This document shows positions 1 through 9,061 of a stretch of 53,752 bases of DNA, in pieces. Numbering within the stretch: the stretch's first letter is position 1; each line of letters opens with the position of its first letter. The stretch is from an uncultured Acidimicrobiales bacterium (GTDB taxonomy: Bacteria > Actinomycetota > Acidimicrobiia > Acidimicrobiales > SHLQ01), in assembly GCA_938015295.1 (NCBI GenBank), contig CALLQB010000094.1:1-53752 (forward strand). The letters run 5' to 3'. The translations under genes were made by a program, and so were the position numbers. Under the pieces are notes generated by a model. It searched no databases, was not told the DNA's origin, and worked only from the letters and a program-made list of their open reading frames with translations.

Positions 1-152
1 AAATACCTGCCGCAGAAAGTTTGAAAGTCAATCGAATCGCACGAAGTGCCACCATTCGGCCTATGGTAAACCGTTCGTATCAGCGGTACACCGGTAGGCG
101 TGGCCCTTCGCCACACTCCCCTGTTCATGCCGCAAGGCCGGAAGAAGCAGAT

Positions 153-578
153 ATGCAAACGCTCGATGTGCAAGATAAGCCTGGTTGGTTCGAACGGACG
201 ACGAACATCGCTCACCTCGTAAAATACGCGGTCATCGGGCTCGGAGCCGTCGCTATTGACGCCGGTTTGTTTCTGCTGCTCGACGCTCGGGGAATGAGCC
301 CATTGCCTGCACAGATCATTTCGGTGTCGACCGCTGTTGTATTTAGTTTCGTCATGAACGCCCGATACAACTTTGGTACCCGCGACAAAGTAGCAAAGCG
401 GTTTGCAAGCTTTGCGGTAGTCAACCTCATCGGCTTTTTTGTGGGCCTCGCCATTATCCTCGGCCTTACCGAGGCAGACGTCGTTTCGGCGGCGGTAGCG
501 AAGCTGGTCTCCATCCCTGTCGTCACCGGCATGCAATATGTACTCAACGCCAACTGGACCTTTCTTGAAAATGACTGA
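153..578 (+). CDS. GtrA-like small membrane protein
   Basis: A 141-residue protein with four predicted membrane segments (roughly residues 21-40, 50-68, 82-102 and 107-125 by hydrophobicity) and the short R/N-rich loops of the GtrA/DPMS family. Family members are thought to help move lipid-linked sugars across the membrane, but their substrates are mostly unknown. The ATG at 153 has a purine-rich GGAAGAAG about 6 nt upstream and starts just before the first membrane helix. A longer frame from 21 adds an uncharacteristic basic leader, so I reject that start. The stop overlaps the next start (ATGACTGA), so the two are probably translationally coupled as the first genes of the exopolysaccharide operon. 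Confidence 0.8.
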   Translation: MQTLDVQDKPGWFERTTNIAHLVKYAVIGLGAVAIDAGLFLLLDARGMSPLPAQIISVSTAVVFSFVMNARYNFGTRDKVAKRFASFAVVNLIGFFVGLAIILGLTEADVVSAAVAKLVSIPVVTGMQYVLNANWTFLEND

Positions 579-1920
579 CCCTTCCCCCCAGCCCACAGCG
601 GGCACGTCTCGACGCAGTGTGGCAATCATCGGTGGCGGATTTACTGGCCTGACGGCGGCACGGCGCCTCGCGCTCACCGGTCACGACGTCACGGTGTACG
701 AGGCAGGTTCGGAGGTGGGAGGTCTCGCAGCGAGCACCGAGATCGCCGGCATTCATCTCGAAAAGGCGTACCACTTCGTCTACAAGACCGACGAGCACAC
801 GTTTGCTCTGCTCGACGAACTGGGCATCCGCGACCAACTCGAGTTCCACCTCAACTCTTCTTGCACGGTCATCGACAACGTTGTGTATCCAATGTCAACG
901 CCGCTCGACTTGCTGAAATTTTCGCCGCTGAAGTTCCACAACCGCGTCCGCGCCGGAGTGAGTGCGCTGTACCTGCAGTTCGTGAAGGACTGGGACAAAC
1001 TCACCGAGATCACCGCGATCGACTGGCTGAACAAGTATGCAGGAAAGGAAGTCACGTCGGTCGTCTGGGAACCGCTGCTTCGCGGCAAGTTTGATCAGTA
1101 CTACGACCAGGTCACCATGGCGTGGCTCTGGGGTCGATTCAAGCAGCGCGCTGACAGCCGATCAAAGGGCGAAGCCTACGAGCGACTCGGCTACCTCAAC
1201 GATGGCTTCGATTCCATCACCGACGCCCTGGTTCGCGACATCGAAGCCAGTGGCGGATCTCTACGGCTCAACACCCGAATCGATCGTATTGTCGAGGTCA
1301 ACGGACGGCCGCACGTGTCAATCGCTGAGTCGTCCGAAGCACACGACGCTGTGTTGATGACGGTGCCTAGCCATGTTGCAGGCAAGCTCATCGAAACCGC
1401 TAGGGACGACGCCCCTGACTACTTCGACCAGCTCGAGGCGGTCGACTATCTCGACGCTGCAATCCTGCTCTTTGTCACCGACAAGCCCATCTCGTCGTAC
1501 TACTGGCACAACATGAATAACCCGGACGCTGCATTCGTGGCCTTCCTTGGCCTTTCGGCTCTTGTCGGCACCGAGAACACCGGCGGAAAATACGTGTACT
1601 ACGCCGGCGACTACATCCCCCCAGAGCACGAATATATGTCGATGACCGAGGACGAGCTTCGCGACCGTTGGTTCGCCGAGCTACGCAAGGTCTGGCCGCT
1701 GTTCTCCCCCGACGACGTCATCGACTCGAAGGTCTACCGATTCCGGAATGCGCAACACGTTGTCGACATTGGCTTCGAGGAGAAACTGGCCGACCATCAA
1801 ACACCAATGCCCGGTGTCTTCCTGGCGAACTTCTCACAGATCTTCCCCATGGACCGTGGAACGAATTACGCGATCCGAGATGGCGAGAAGCTCGCGGCCC
1901 AAATTGCGTCTTCGTTCTAG
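571..1920 (+). CDS. FAD/NAD(P)-dependent oxidoreductase, amine-oxidase fold
   Basis: A 449-residue flavoprotein. It opens with a Rossmann dinucleotide-binding motif (IIGGGFTGLTAA, about residues 18-29), followed by a beta-strand ending in VYEAG and the GGL motif typical of the protoporphyrinogen oxidase/amine oxidase family. A second FAD-contacting region lies near the C-terminus (RGTNYAIRDGEKLA). Relatives of this COG1232-type family are often found in polysaccharide loci, where they may oxidise or desaturate a sugar or lipid carrier; the substrate cannot be read from sequence. The start overlaps the gtrA-like stop. It is followed by about 250 bp without a gene before the Wzz-kinase gene. 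Confidence 0.8.
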   Translation: MTDPSPQPTAGTSRRSVAIIGGGFTGLTAARRLALTGHDVTVYEAGSEVGGLAASTEIAGIHLEKAYHFVYKTDEHTFALLDELGIRDQLEFHLNSSCTVIDNVVYPMSTPLDLLKFSPLKFHNRVRAGVSALYLQFVKDWDKLTEITAIDWLNKYAGKEVTSVVWEPLLRGKFDQYYDQVTMAWLWGRFKQRADSRSKGEAYERLGYLNDGFDSITDALVRDIEASGGSLRLNTRIDRIVEVNGRPHVSIAESSEAHDAVLMTVPSHVAGKLIETARDDAPDYFDQLEAVDYLDAAILLFVTDKPISSYYWHNMNNPDAAFVAFLGLSALVGTENTGGKYVYYAGDYIPPEHEYMSMTEDELRDRWFAELRKVWPLFSPDDVIDSKVYRFRNAQHVVDIGFEEKLADHQTPMPGVFLANFSQIFPMDRGTNYAIRDGEKLAAQIASSF

Positions 1921-2173
1921 AGATCTCGTGCAGAAATAGCGGAGGTTTGGCGCTTGCCGACCTTTCGTCGCCGGACCATCGCTACTATCGCGCCGGTGCC
2001 GCGATTGTAAAGCTTTCACCAAGTACTATTCGATTTCTCCTTGCATACGCCGAAGAGATAACGGCGGGCGGTCTCGCTCACGTGATCTTTTCGAAAGAAT
2101 TCGGCCCTTCCCCAAATGCCACTGGCTTGCCCAACAGCGGCACCGTGACTGATTTTCTGAGGTAATTTCACCA
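1921..2173. other. intergenic region, no gene seen
   Basis: This 253-bp gap separates the oxidoreductase from the Wzz/BY-kinase gene. I see no convincing small gene and no clear terminator hairpin. It ends with the candidate -10 box listed separately. Confidence 0.5.
2163..2168 (+). promoter_or_regulatory. candidate -10 box (leaderless) of the Wzz/BY-kinase gene
   Basis: TAATTT ends 8 nt before the ATG at 2177. This TANNNT-N6-8-start arrangement fits a transcript beginning at or next to the start codon. The only purine-rich stretch (TGAGG at 2158-2162) is too far from the ATG to be a normal ribosome binding site. Confidence 0.4.
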
Positions 2174-2176
2174 GTG

Positions 2177-3862
2177 ATGTACGAAGCAAATAGCCAGGCG
2201 AACGAAACGCCGGGCCTTGAGGACTACCTCAAGGCGATTCAAGCCCGAAAGTGGCTAGTCATCGCCTTCGCGATCGCCGGCCTCATCTTGGCCGCACTGT
2301 TTGCGGCATCGCGAACCTCAAGCTACGACGCTGAGGCGACGGTAGTTCTCCGTCCGACGCCGGCCGGCGGAAACAGCGGCGTTGACCAAGACATCAAGAC
2401 GCTGCCCAATCTGGAGACCGAGCGAGCGAAGTTCACCTCGCTGGGAAATGCCCAAGCGGTGAAACGAGAGCTTGGCCTCGACATTGGAGCTCGCGAACTC
2501 CTCAAGCCCTCGAAACTTTCTGTGCAGTTCGAACCTCAGGGTCAGGTTCTCGAGGCGCGATTTACCGACGAAAATCCTGAAACCGCAGCGCTCATCGTCA
2601 ACTCCTTTGCCGACAACTATGTCGAGCAGCGCAATGCCGAGTCCGATGAGTATTACGAACAGCAGCTCACCATCGTGCAGGGCGATTTCGATCAGCTCCA
2701 AGCCCAGCTCGACGACATCAACGAGCAGTCGGCTGCTGTGCAACGCTCGCTACAAGAAACATTTGGTGGAACTCCAACCGATAGCGAGATTGCCGCCCGC
2801 GCTGGTTACAACGCTGAGCTGCAAAACCTCAACCAACTCCGCGCCACGGTGCTTAGCCCGCTCAACACCACCCGATCTCGGGTACAGGTCCTGACCAGGT
2901 CCCAGGCCACACTCAATCTTGCACCGCCTGGTGAAGTCCTCCGTGCGGCAGCGCCGCCAACCGAACCCAACGGGCTCGGCAGCAATGCCATCCGTATTGC
3001 CGGCCTTCTTGCTGGCCTTTTGCTCGGTATCGCCGCAGCGTTCGTTCTCGATCGCCTCGACAACACCGCTCGCGAAGAATCCGATGTCGAACTCGCGATC
3101 GCCGCCTCGGTGCTTGGCACCGTGCCGCCCTTTGGTTTCAGTAACCGCACGGGGGCCTCTGCACTGGTCATGCTCAGCTCGAGTAAAGCAACATCGGTGC
3201 AACGGGCCCGAGAGTCGTTTCGCCGTCTTCGCACCTCGCTGCAATACCTAGCGACAACCGACAACATCCACAGCCTGCTGATTACCAGCGCTCAGCCATC
3301 GGAAGGCAAGTCGGTCTCGGCCACTAACCTCGCCATTGCTCTTGCGCAGGGTGGTAGCCCGACTGTTCTCGTATCGGCTGACATGCGCCGACCTTCCATC
3401 GAGAACCTGTTCGGTATCGGCAACACTGAAGGCTTGTCCACCGCACTCCAGGCCCGAGAGGTCACGCCGCCGCCAATCGTTAGCGTTGGCGTCGAGAACC
3501 TTGCCGTCATTCCTTCGGGCCCAACGCCAGCCAACCCCGGCGAGCTACTCGGCTCGGCCCGATTCCGCGACCTGATCCGACGCCTTGAGGCAACCTATGA
3601 GTACGTCGTTGTCGACACGCCTCCGGTCCTGTCAGCCGCAGACGCTATCGCTGCCAGCGCAAGCGTTGGCGGCGTCGTCGTCCTCGTCGACAGCCGACGA
3701 ACAGACACCTCGACGCTGCTGCAGGTCCGAAGCGACCTCGACCGGGCGGGTGCCCGTGTTCTCGGAGCGATCCTCAACCGCGACCGTAGCCGCGACGCAG
3801 GATTCTTCTCGCGCCGCGACCGTTACGCCTACGAGCGGGCATCGAAAAACCTGGTGTCATGA
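2177..3862 (+). CDS. Wzz-type polysaccharide co-polymerase fused to BY-kinase
   Basis: A 561-residue inner-membrane protein. The N-terminal Wzz domain has a first membrane helix near residues 25-45, a large extracytoplasmic coiled-coil segment (about 130-250) and a second helix near 275-295. It is followed by a bacterial tyrosine-kinase domain with Walker A (PSEGKS, about 375), Walker A' (VLVSADMRRPS, about 400) and Walker B (YVVVDTPP, about 477). The C-terminus is Arg-rich with only two tyrosines (RDRYAYER), a short version of the usual Tyr cluster. Such proteins set chain length and regulate Wzy-dependent polymerisation by autophosphorylation. The phosphatase at 17515-18090 is the likely counterpart. 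The stop overlaps the next start by ATGA. Confidence 0.9.
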   Translation: MYEANSQANETPGLEDYLKAIQARKWLVIAFAIAGLILAALFAASRTSSYDAEATVVLRPTPAGGNSGVDQDIKTLPNLETERAKFTSLGNAQAVKRELGLDIGARELLKPSKLSVQFEPQGQVLEARFTDENPETAALIVNSFADNYVEQRNAESDEYYEQQLTIVQGDFDQLQAQLDDINEQSAAVQRSLQETFGGTPTDSEIAARAGYNAELQNLNQLRATVLSPLNTTRSRVQVLTRSQATLNLAPPGEVLRAAAPPTEPNGLGSNAIRIAGLLAGLLLGIAAAFVLDRLDNTAREESDVELAIAASVLGTVPPFGFSNRTGASALVMLSSSKATSVQRARESFRRLRTSLQYLATTDNIHSLLITSAQPSEGKSVSATNLAIALAQGGSPTVLVSADMRRPSIENLFGIGNTEGLSTALQAREVTPPPIVSVGVENLAVIPSGPTPANPGELLGSARFRDLIRRLEATYEYVVVDTPPVLSAADAIAASASVGGVVVLVDSRRTDTSTLLQVRSDLDRAGARVLGAILNRDRSRDAGFFSRRDRYAYERASKNLVS

Positions 3863-5187
3863 CCGCACTGGCTCCGTCGTTTGCGCCAGCACCTCGGTTC
3901 GCTTCGTCAACCTCAACCGTTAGCCGTCCCGGCGTTCTCGAACAGGCGCTGACCGTGCTCATCATGAGCACCCTTACTCTTGGCCTGCCAAACGAGTGGT
4001 TCGTTACCTACGACCCCATCAACGTCATCGACACGGGCGGTAGCGCGCTTCCGTCGGCAGTGTTCTTGGCACTTGGCCTGCTTCTCTGTACCCGGCTCAT
4101 CGGCAACTGGAACCTGGTACTCGAGGGTGTGCGCCGCGAATGGCTCATCTCGTTTCTGGTCGCGCTCGCGCTTGTTTCGCTGCTCTGGAGCCCCGATAGC
4201 ATCCAGACGTTCCGACGCTTCGGCGCCTTCGCGATTGCGACTCTGGTCGGCTACTACCTCGTCGTGCGCTACGAACTGGCGAAGATTAACCGCATGCTCG
4301 CGCTGGTGCTCATCATCGGAACCATCGTGAATTACCTGTGGATCTTCGGCCTGCCGCAGTACGGAGTCGATCAAACACTCGAGCAGAATTGGAGCGGCAT
4401 CACCTCGAACCGAAACGTGCTTGGCCGACTGTGCGTGCTTTCAGCCCTCACGTTCTCGATTGGCTTTCGCGAGCATCGGTCGATGCGCCTCGTCTATCTG
4501 TTCTTTCTTGCGCTCCAGTTGCCCCTTGTCCTTGGCGCTGGATCAAAGACATCGCTGGCCAGCTATCTCATTACCCCGGTGTTCCTCGTCATCTACCAGG
4601 CGTTCCGCGCTCGCAAGACGTTGTACGGCGCGGTTGCTATCACCCTTTTCGGCGGTGCAGCTCTCGGTATTGCAGTGGCAACGGCAAGCCTCGACGCGTT
4701 GACACGGGCGCTCGATCGCGATGTAACCCTCACCGGCCGAACGCTGCTCTGGGAAGACCTTATCGACCAATCGCTCACCCGGCCTTGGACAGGTTTTGGG
4801 TGGGAAGCGTTCTGGGGCGGATGGTTCAGCCCCTCACACGAAATCTGGATCCAGCACAACTGGCTTCCTCCCACGGCCCACAACGTCTACCTCGACATGT
4901 TTCTTTCGCTCGGCTTGTTCGGCTTCGGCGCTATGGTTCTGCTCGTCGCACGAGGCATTATTCGTGCCTCTCGCCATGTCCGGTACGTACCGGGCCCGAT
5001 GGGTCTTTGGCCCCTCGGATTCTTCTCGATGCTGGTGATGATTTCGATTACCGAGTCCGGAGTTGCTGGCCGCACCATTTTCTGGCCGCTCCTGGTCGTC
5101 GCTTCGGTCCATGGTGCCCGGCTTTCTCGCCGGGTTCTCGACCTCACCGGTGAGTCGCTGCCGCCTGCTCCACATTTGAGCCAATGA
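3859..5187 (+). CDS. O-antigen ligase/Wzy-like polymerase
   Basis: A 442-residue polytopic membrane protein with about ten to twelve hydrophobic helices. It has the Wzy_C/O-antigen ligase signature around residues 280-340: a TLTGRTLLWEDL segment, then GFGWEAFW, an extracytoplasmic loop, and PTAHNVYLD containing the conserved His. In this context it most likely polymerises lipid-linked repeat units at the outer membrane face; a ligase role cannot be excluded. Its start overlaps the Wzz/BY-kinase stop (ATGA) and its own stop overlaps the glycosyltransferase start (ATGA), showing a tightly coupled operon. A second Wzy-like gene lies at 25588-26868. Confidence 0.85.
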   Translation: MTALAPSFAPAPRFASSTSTVSRPGVLEQALTVLIMSTLTLGLPNEWFVTYDPINVIDTGGSALPSAVFLALGLLLCTRLIGNWNLVLEGVRREWLISFLVALALVSLLWSPDSIQTFRRFGAFAIATLVGYYLVVRYELAKINRMLALVLIIGTIVNYLWIFGLPQYGVDQTLEQNWSGITSNRNVLGRLCVLSALTFSIGFREHRSMRLVYLFFLALQLPLVLGAGSKTSLASYLITPVFLVIYQAFRARKTLYGAVAITLFGGAALGIAVATASLDALTRALDRDVTLTGRTLLWEDLIDQSLTRPWTGFGWEAFWGGWFSPSHEIWIQHNWLPPTAHNVYLDMFLSLGLFGFGAMVLLVARGIIRASRHVRYVPGPMGLWPLGFFSMLVMISITESGVAGRTIFWPLLVVASVHGARLSRRVLDLTGESLPPAPHLSQ

Positions 5188-6131
5188 CAGATCTTTCGGT
5201 CGGCGTCATCACCTACCGACGTCCCGACAAGCTTGAGCGGCTCCTCGCGAGCCTCGAGGACGTCGATCATCCTGCTCCGTGGAACTGGTCGCAGACGATA
5301 ATCGTCGATAACGACCCGGCCGGGTCGGCCAAACAGACCGTCGAGCGATGGGTGAGCCGCCTGCCTGGCGTGGTGTACGTCGCTGAACGCAACACCGGAT
5401 TGTCGACTGCTCGAAACGCAGCGGTAAGCCAGGCGATAGCGAACAACAGTGACTGGCTCGCCTTCATCGACGACGACGAAGAGTCGTCTCCGGCGTGGCT
5501 AACCCAGCTGGCCGAAACGCAGCGGGCGACCGACGCCGACGCGGTGGTCGGCAACACGGTCTTCGCGTTCGAAACGACACCGCCGAAGTGGCTCGCAGGG
5601 TCGGGCGTCTATGACTTTGAGCCTGACGTGGGCAATGGAGCCGACACGACGTACCTGTCGACCAACAACCTGCTTCTCCGTACGGCCCTGGTCGACACAC
5701 TTGGTGCACTATTTGACGAACGGTTCAGCAAGACCGGGGGCGAAGACCACCATCTGGGCCATAGGCTTGTCCGTGGTGGTTACAAAGTGGTGCAGTCCGC
5801 CCACGGACTAACCACCGAATGGGTGCCCGCCGACCGGATGGATGTAGCTGTTGTGCTGAAACGACTACAACGTGATGGAAACACCCTGGCACTTGTCGAC
5901 TTGTCCTTCGCCACTTCGCCAAGTGAGAAACGCAAGGTTCGTGTGCATCACCTCATCGAGGGAATCGCCAAACTTCCCTTGGGTGTTGTGCGAGCGGTTG
6001 TCTATTCGATACGAGATGGCCGCAGTGGCGCCCTGCGCGGGCTCAAGACTTCGGTCATTGGCACCGGCCAGCTCAAGGCGGTCGCAGGCAAAGACGTACT
6101 CGGTTACCACGTGGACTCAGTGCCCACCTAG
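5184..6131 (+). CDS. glycosyltransferase family 2
   Basis: A 315-residue cytoplasmic or membrane-associated GT-A fold enzyme. It starts with VGVITYRRPDKLERLL (the family-2 N-terminal strand-helix), has NTGLSTARNAAV for nucleotide-sugar binding near residue 72, and a metal-binding acidic motif FIDDDEE near residue 93. The later TGGEDHHLG segment is the usual acceptor and catalytic-base region. It probably adds one sugar of the repeat unit; the sugar is unknown. It is coupled to the upstream polymerase through ATGA and followed 15 nt later by the flippase gene. Confidence 0.85.
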   Translation: MTDLSVGVITYRRPDKLERLLASLEDVDHPAPWNWSQTIIVDNDPAGSAKQTVERWVSRLPGVVYVAERNTGLSTARNAAVSQAIANNSDWLAFIDDDEESSPAWLTQLAETQRATDADAVVGNTVFAFETTPPKWLAGSGVYDFEPDVGNGADTTYLSTNNLLLRTALVDTLGALFDERFSKTGGEDHHLGHRLVRGGYKVVQSAHGLTTEWVPADRMDVAVVLKRLQRDGNTLALVDLSFATSPSEKRKVRVHHLIEGIAKLPLGVVRAVVYSIRDGRSGALRGLKTSVIGTGQLKAVAGKDVLGYHVDSVPT

Positions 6132-6146
6132 GGCACGCGTTCCGCA

Positions 6147-7466
6147 ATGAGCCGCCTCGACGCGCTACGAAACGACGCCTCCTCGGAGTCCGGCCGAAAC
6201 GCCCTTTGGGGTATCGCAGCCGAAATCGGCCAACTCGTTGTCAGCCTCGGCATCTTCCTTGGACTGTTTCTCGTCCTGAAGATCGAGGACTTCGGTCTGT
6301 ATAGCGCGACCGTTGCTATGGCCATGATTATGGCCAACTTCGCGCACGTCGGCGGTCATGTGCTGATGATTCGTCGCGTCGCGCGTGGCATGGACCTCGA
6401 AGTCGAGTGGCAGCGAACGACGACGACCGTCGTGTTAGGAACCCTTGTCGGCACGCTTGCTCTCTTGATCTTCCGAGGCATCTTCGTTCCGAGCGTTTCG
6501 CCACGAACCTTCGTTCTACTGACGCTTTCGCAAACTACCTTCTTTTGGCTATCGGAAAACGCGACGCAGGCCAGCCAGGCAATGAAGAAGCTGCAGGTCG
6601 GTGCGCAATCAAAGCTCACGTTCGCGGCCGTACGTGTCGGCAGCCTGATTGGTTTCACTATCTGGGGTGACGGCACGCTCGATAGTTGGGCCTGGTGGGC
6701 GGTCGCTGGCTCAGCTCTTGGTGCACTCGGCTCGGTGAAGATTGTCGAACGAGCGTTCAAGATCCGCTCGCGGTTCCGCCCCCCGACGCCCAGCGATCTT
6801 CGGATGGGTCTTCCCTTTGTACTCTCGGCTACCAGCGATGGCGTACTCGACAGCATCGACCGGCCGTTATTGACCAGCTCGGGATTCAACGTCGCCGCTG
6901 GTTTTTATTCAACGGGCTACCGCATCGCCACGATCTCGGTACTGCCAATCATGGCAATGGCACGCGCTACCGACGCAGCGTTTTTTGAAAAGGGCAAGCG
7001 AAACCCGGCAGAAGCACTCGACTTCGCCAAGCGCCTTACTCTTCGTTCGGGTAGTTACGGCTTCGCCGTCGGCCTGATGTTGTTTCTCATTGCACCGGTT
7101 CTGCCCGAAATTGCCGATGTTCTTCTTTGGTTCGCCGACGATATAGGCGACAAATTTGAGGATGTGGCGACCGTGCTTCGAGTCATCGCCGTGTTGCCCT
7201 TTCTGCGCGGTCTGCAAATGTTTCCCGCCAACGCACTCACCGGAAGCGACCGACACAACACCCGGCTCGCAATCATGATCGGCGCAATGCTGCTCAATCT
7301 TTGCCTGAACCTCTATTTCATCCCGCGTTATTCATGGCAGGGAGCAGCGGGCACCACACTAGTGGCCGAGGCCGCCTTCGCACTCGCACTCTGGATAGCC
7401 GCAGCCAAGCTACGAACCGCTCAACCGGCACCAACTGATGCCGACACCGTCACTACGGTGGTCTGA
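6147..7466 (+). CDS. Wzx-like polysaccharide flippase (MOP superfamily)
   Basis: A 439-residue protein with about twelve membrane helices in the arrangement of oligosaccharide flippases. It begins with a short basic N-terminus (NALWGIAAEIGQLVV) and ends in a helix pair after GSDRHNTRLAIMIGA. In a Wzx/Wzy system it flips undecaprenyl-linked repeat units to the outer face. Its position between a glycosyltransferase and secreted beta-helix proteins fits this. It ends 4 nt before the likely start of the next gene. Confidence 0.82.
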   Translation: MSRLDALRNDASSESGRNALWGIAAEIGQLVVSLGIFLGLFLVLKIEDFGLYSATVAMAMIMANFAHVGGHVLMIRRVARGMDLEVEWQRTTTTVVLGTLVGTLALLIFRGIFVPSVSPRTFVLLTLSQTTFFWLSENATQASQAMKKLQVGAQSKLTFAAVRVGSLIGFTIWGDGTLDSWAWWAVAGSALGALGSVKIVERAFKIRSRFRPPTPSDLRMGLPFVLSATSDGVLDSIDRPLLTSSGFNVAAGFYSTGYRIATISVLPIMAMARATDAAFFEKGKRNPAEALDFAKRLTLRSGSYGFAVGLMLFLIAPVLPEIADVLLWFADDIGDKFEDVATVLRVIAVLPFLRGLQMFPANALTGSDRHNTRLAIMIGAMLLNLCLNLYFIPRYSWQGAAGTTLVAEAAFALALWIAAAKLRTAQPAPTDADTVTTVV

Positions 7467-7470
7467 ACCC

Positions 7471-8952
7471 ATGTCTTTGTTACCGCTCCGCCACGATCGT
7501 CTTCTCCCTCCCCGCACTCTTCTGCCGCGCTCGCCGTTTCGCATTGCCCTGGTGGTGCTGTTCGGCCTGCTTGCGAGTGCCTGCGGGGAAAGCATCGGCG
7601 GGGTCGATGGACTCTCGCAGGACGCACTGCTGTCGATTCCGTCAGGCGGCGGGGTGCCCGAGGGAACCGGCGCCGCAACGTCGATCCCCAACGTCGAGCC
7701 AGATCCCAGCAATCCCCAACACTTCTTCATCGGCCCGGCAGGCAGCGACGACGCCGACGGCAAAACTCCCGAAACGGCCTGGCAACATCTCAGCAAAGCC
7801 TTGGCTGAGCAAAAGGCCGGCGATGTCTTTTGGCTTATGGATGGTGTCTATGACGAGGAGCTTCGAGGCGAGGCTCATTACGTGCTCGAGGTTCCCGGCA
7901 CAGCAGACGCCTGGATCCGCTACCGCGCGATGCCTGGTCATCGACCGGTCATCGAGGCATCAACAACAAGCGCCTTCGAAATAACGCAAAGTTTCATCGA
8001 GATCCAGGGCCTCGAAATTCGCGGCACCGGCTTCACCACAGAAAATAGCTACGGCTATGGCATCGTCGTGGCACGCGCCCACCATGTTCGGGTCATCGAC
8101 AACGAGATCCATGGCTTTCCCACCGGTGGTTTCGGCACACGCGGAAGCTCACATCTGTATCTGTTCAACAACGTCGTCCACGACAACGCGCTTTGGGATG
8201 CAAACCAAGGGTCGGGAATCTCGTTTTGGCGACTCGAAGATCGAGGATTTGTCGACGACGCTGCGGGCTACAGCAACTACATCGTGGGCAACATTCTCTA
8301 CCGAAACGAAAATCGCGTATTTTGCGGGTTCTGCGGTGAGGACATCCTGACCGACGGAAACGCGATCATTGTCGACCAGAACACGATGGACGAAGAAGGC
8401 AACGAAGCCATTTACCCAGGTCGCACGCTCATCGCTAACAACATCGCGTTCGACAATGGCGGCCGTGCAATCAACGTCTTCCAATCGCATCGAGTCGATG
8501 TTTTTAACAATACGGCCTACCAGAACCTGTTCACGCCCAACCTCGACGGCAACAACGGAGAGATTTCGACGTTCGCCACCGAAGACGTACGGATCGCCAA
8601 CAATCTGATCGTTCCCCGTCCGGGCCGCACGGGCATCACGACGAACGGCAAGAATCAGGCCCGCCAATCGAATGTCATTGTCGTCGGCCGCACCGGCAAA
8701 GAGGGTAACGACTTCCTCGTCACGACGGCCGGTTTTGTCAACGCAAGTCTCGACGCAGCGGTCGCCGACTTCCGGCTCCGGGTCAGCTCACCTGCCATCG
8801 ATGTCGGAATTCGGCTGCTGCCAACCGATGCCGACAACCGTCCGCGCGGCGACCAACCCGATGTTGGGGCCTATGAAGCTGGAACGGGCGAAGATCCACT
8901 CGAGGCCTCACCCAGCGGCACCGTGGTCGATAAACAACAGCCTGACGAGTAA
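7471..8952 (+). CDS. secreted right-handed beta-helix lipoprotein
   Basis: A 493-residue protein with a signal peptide ending in a lipobox-like LLASAC, so it is probably a lipoprotein at the outer membrane face. The mature part begins with a DUF1565-like element (FFIGPAGSDDADGKTPETAW) and continues as beta-helix coils rich in N and D (IVVARAHHVRVIDNEIHG, VDVFNNTAYQN). It ends with the PAIDVG...PDVGAYE motif seen in many secreted parallel beta-helix proteins. This fold is common in polysaccharide lyases and epimerases, so modification or trimming of the exported polymer is likely; no catalytic residues are assigned. The ATG at 7471 fits the signal peptide better than the frame-internal ATG at 7438, which lies inside the flippase gene. 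The next gene is a paralogue. Confidence 0.75.
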   Translation: MSLLPLRHDRLLPPRTLLPRSPFRIALVVLFGLLASACGESIGGVDGLSQDALLSIPSGGGVPEGTGAATSIPNVEPDPSNPQHFFIGPAGSDDADGKTPETAWQHLSKALAEQKAGDVFWLMDGVYDEELRGEAHYVLEVPGTADAWIRYRAMPGHRPVIEASTTSAFEITQSFIEIQGLEIRGTGFTTENSYGYGIVVARAHHVRVIDNEIHGFPTGGFGTRGSSHLYLFNNVVHDNALWDANQGSGISFWRLEDRGFVDDAAGYSNYIVGNILYRNENRVFCGFCGEDILTDGNAIIVDQNTMDEEGNEAIYPGRTLIANNIAFDNGGRAINVFQSHRVDVFNNTAYQNLFTPNLDGNNGEISTFATEDVRIANNLIVPRPGRTGITTNGKNQARQSNVIVVGRTGKEGNDFLVTTAGFVNASLDAAVADFRLRVSSPAIDVGIRLLPTDADNRPRGDQPDVGAYEAGTGEDPLEASPSGTVVDKQQPDE

Positions 8953-9061
8953 AAGTCGTTCGGTTTGTAGCCCGACGACAGGCAAGCGGGTGGCCTAAGT
9001 CGAACGGCTCAGCTTGTCCGAATGAGTTAAGTCAGCTGTTTTTGGCGTCGATTTCTTTGGC

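Noticed and set aside
2318..3267. Several minus-strand frames inside the Wzz/BY-kinase gene
   Set aside because: They overlap a gene with full domain support and show no motifs or start signals of their own.
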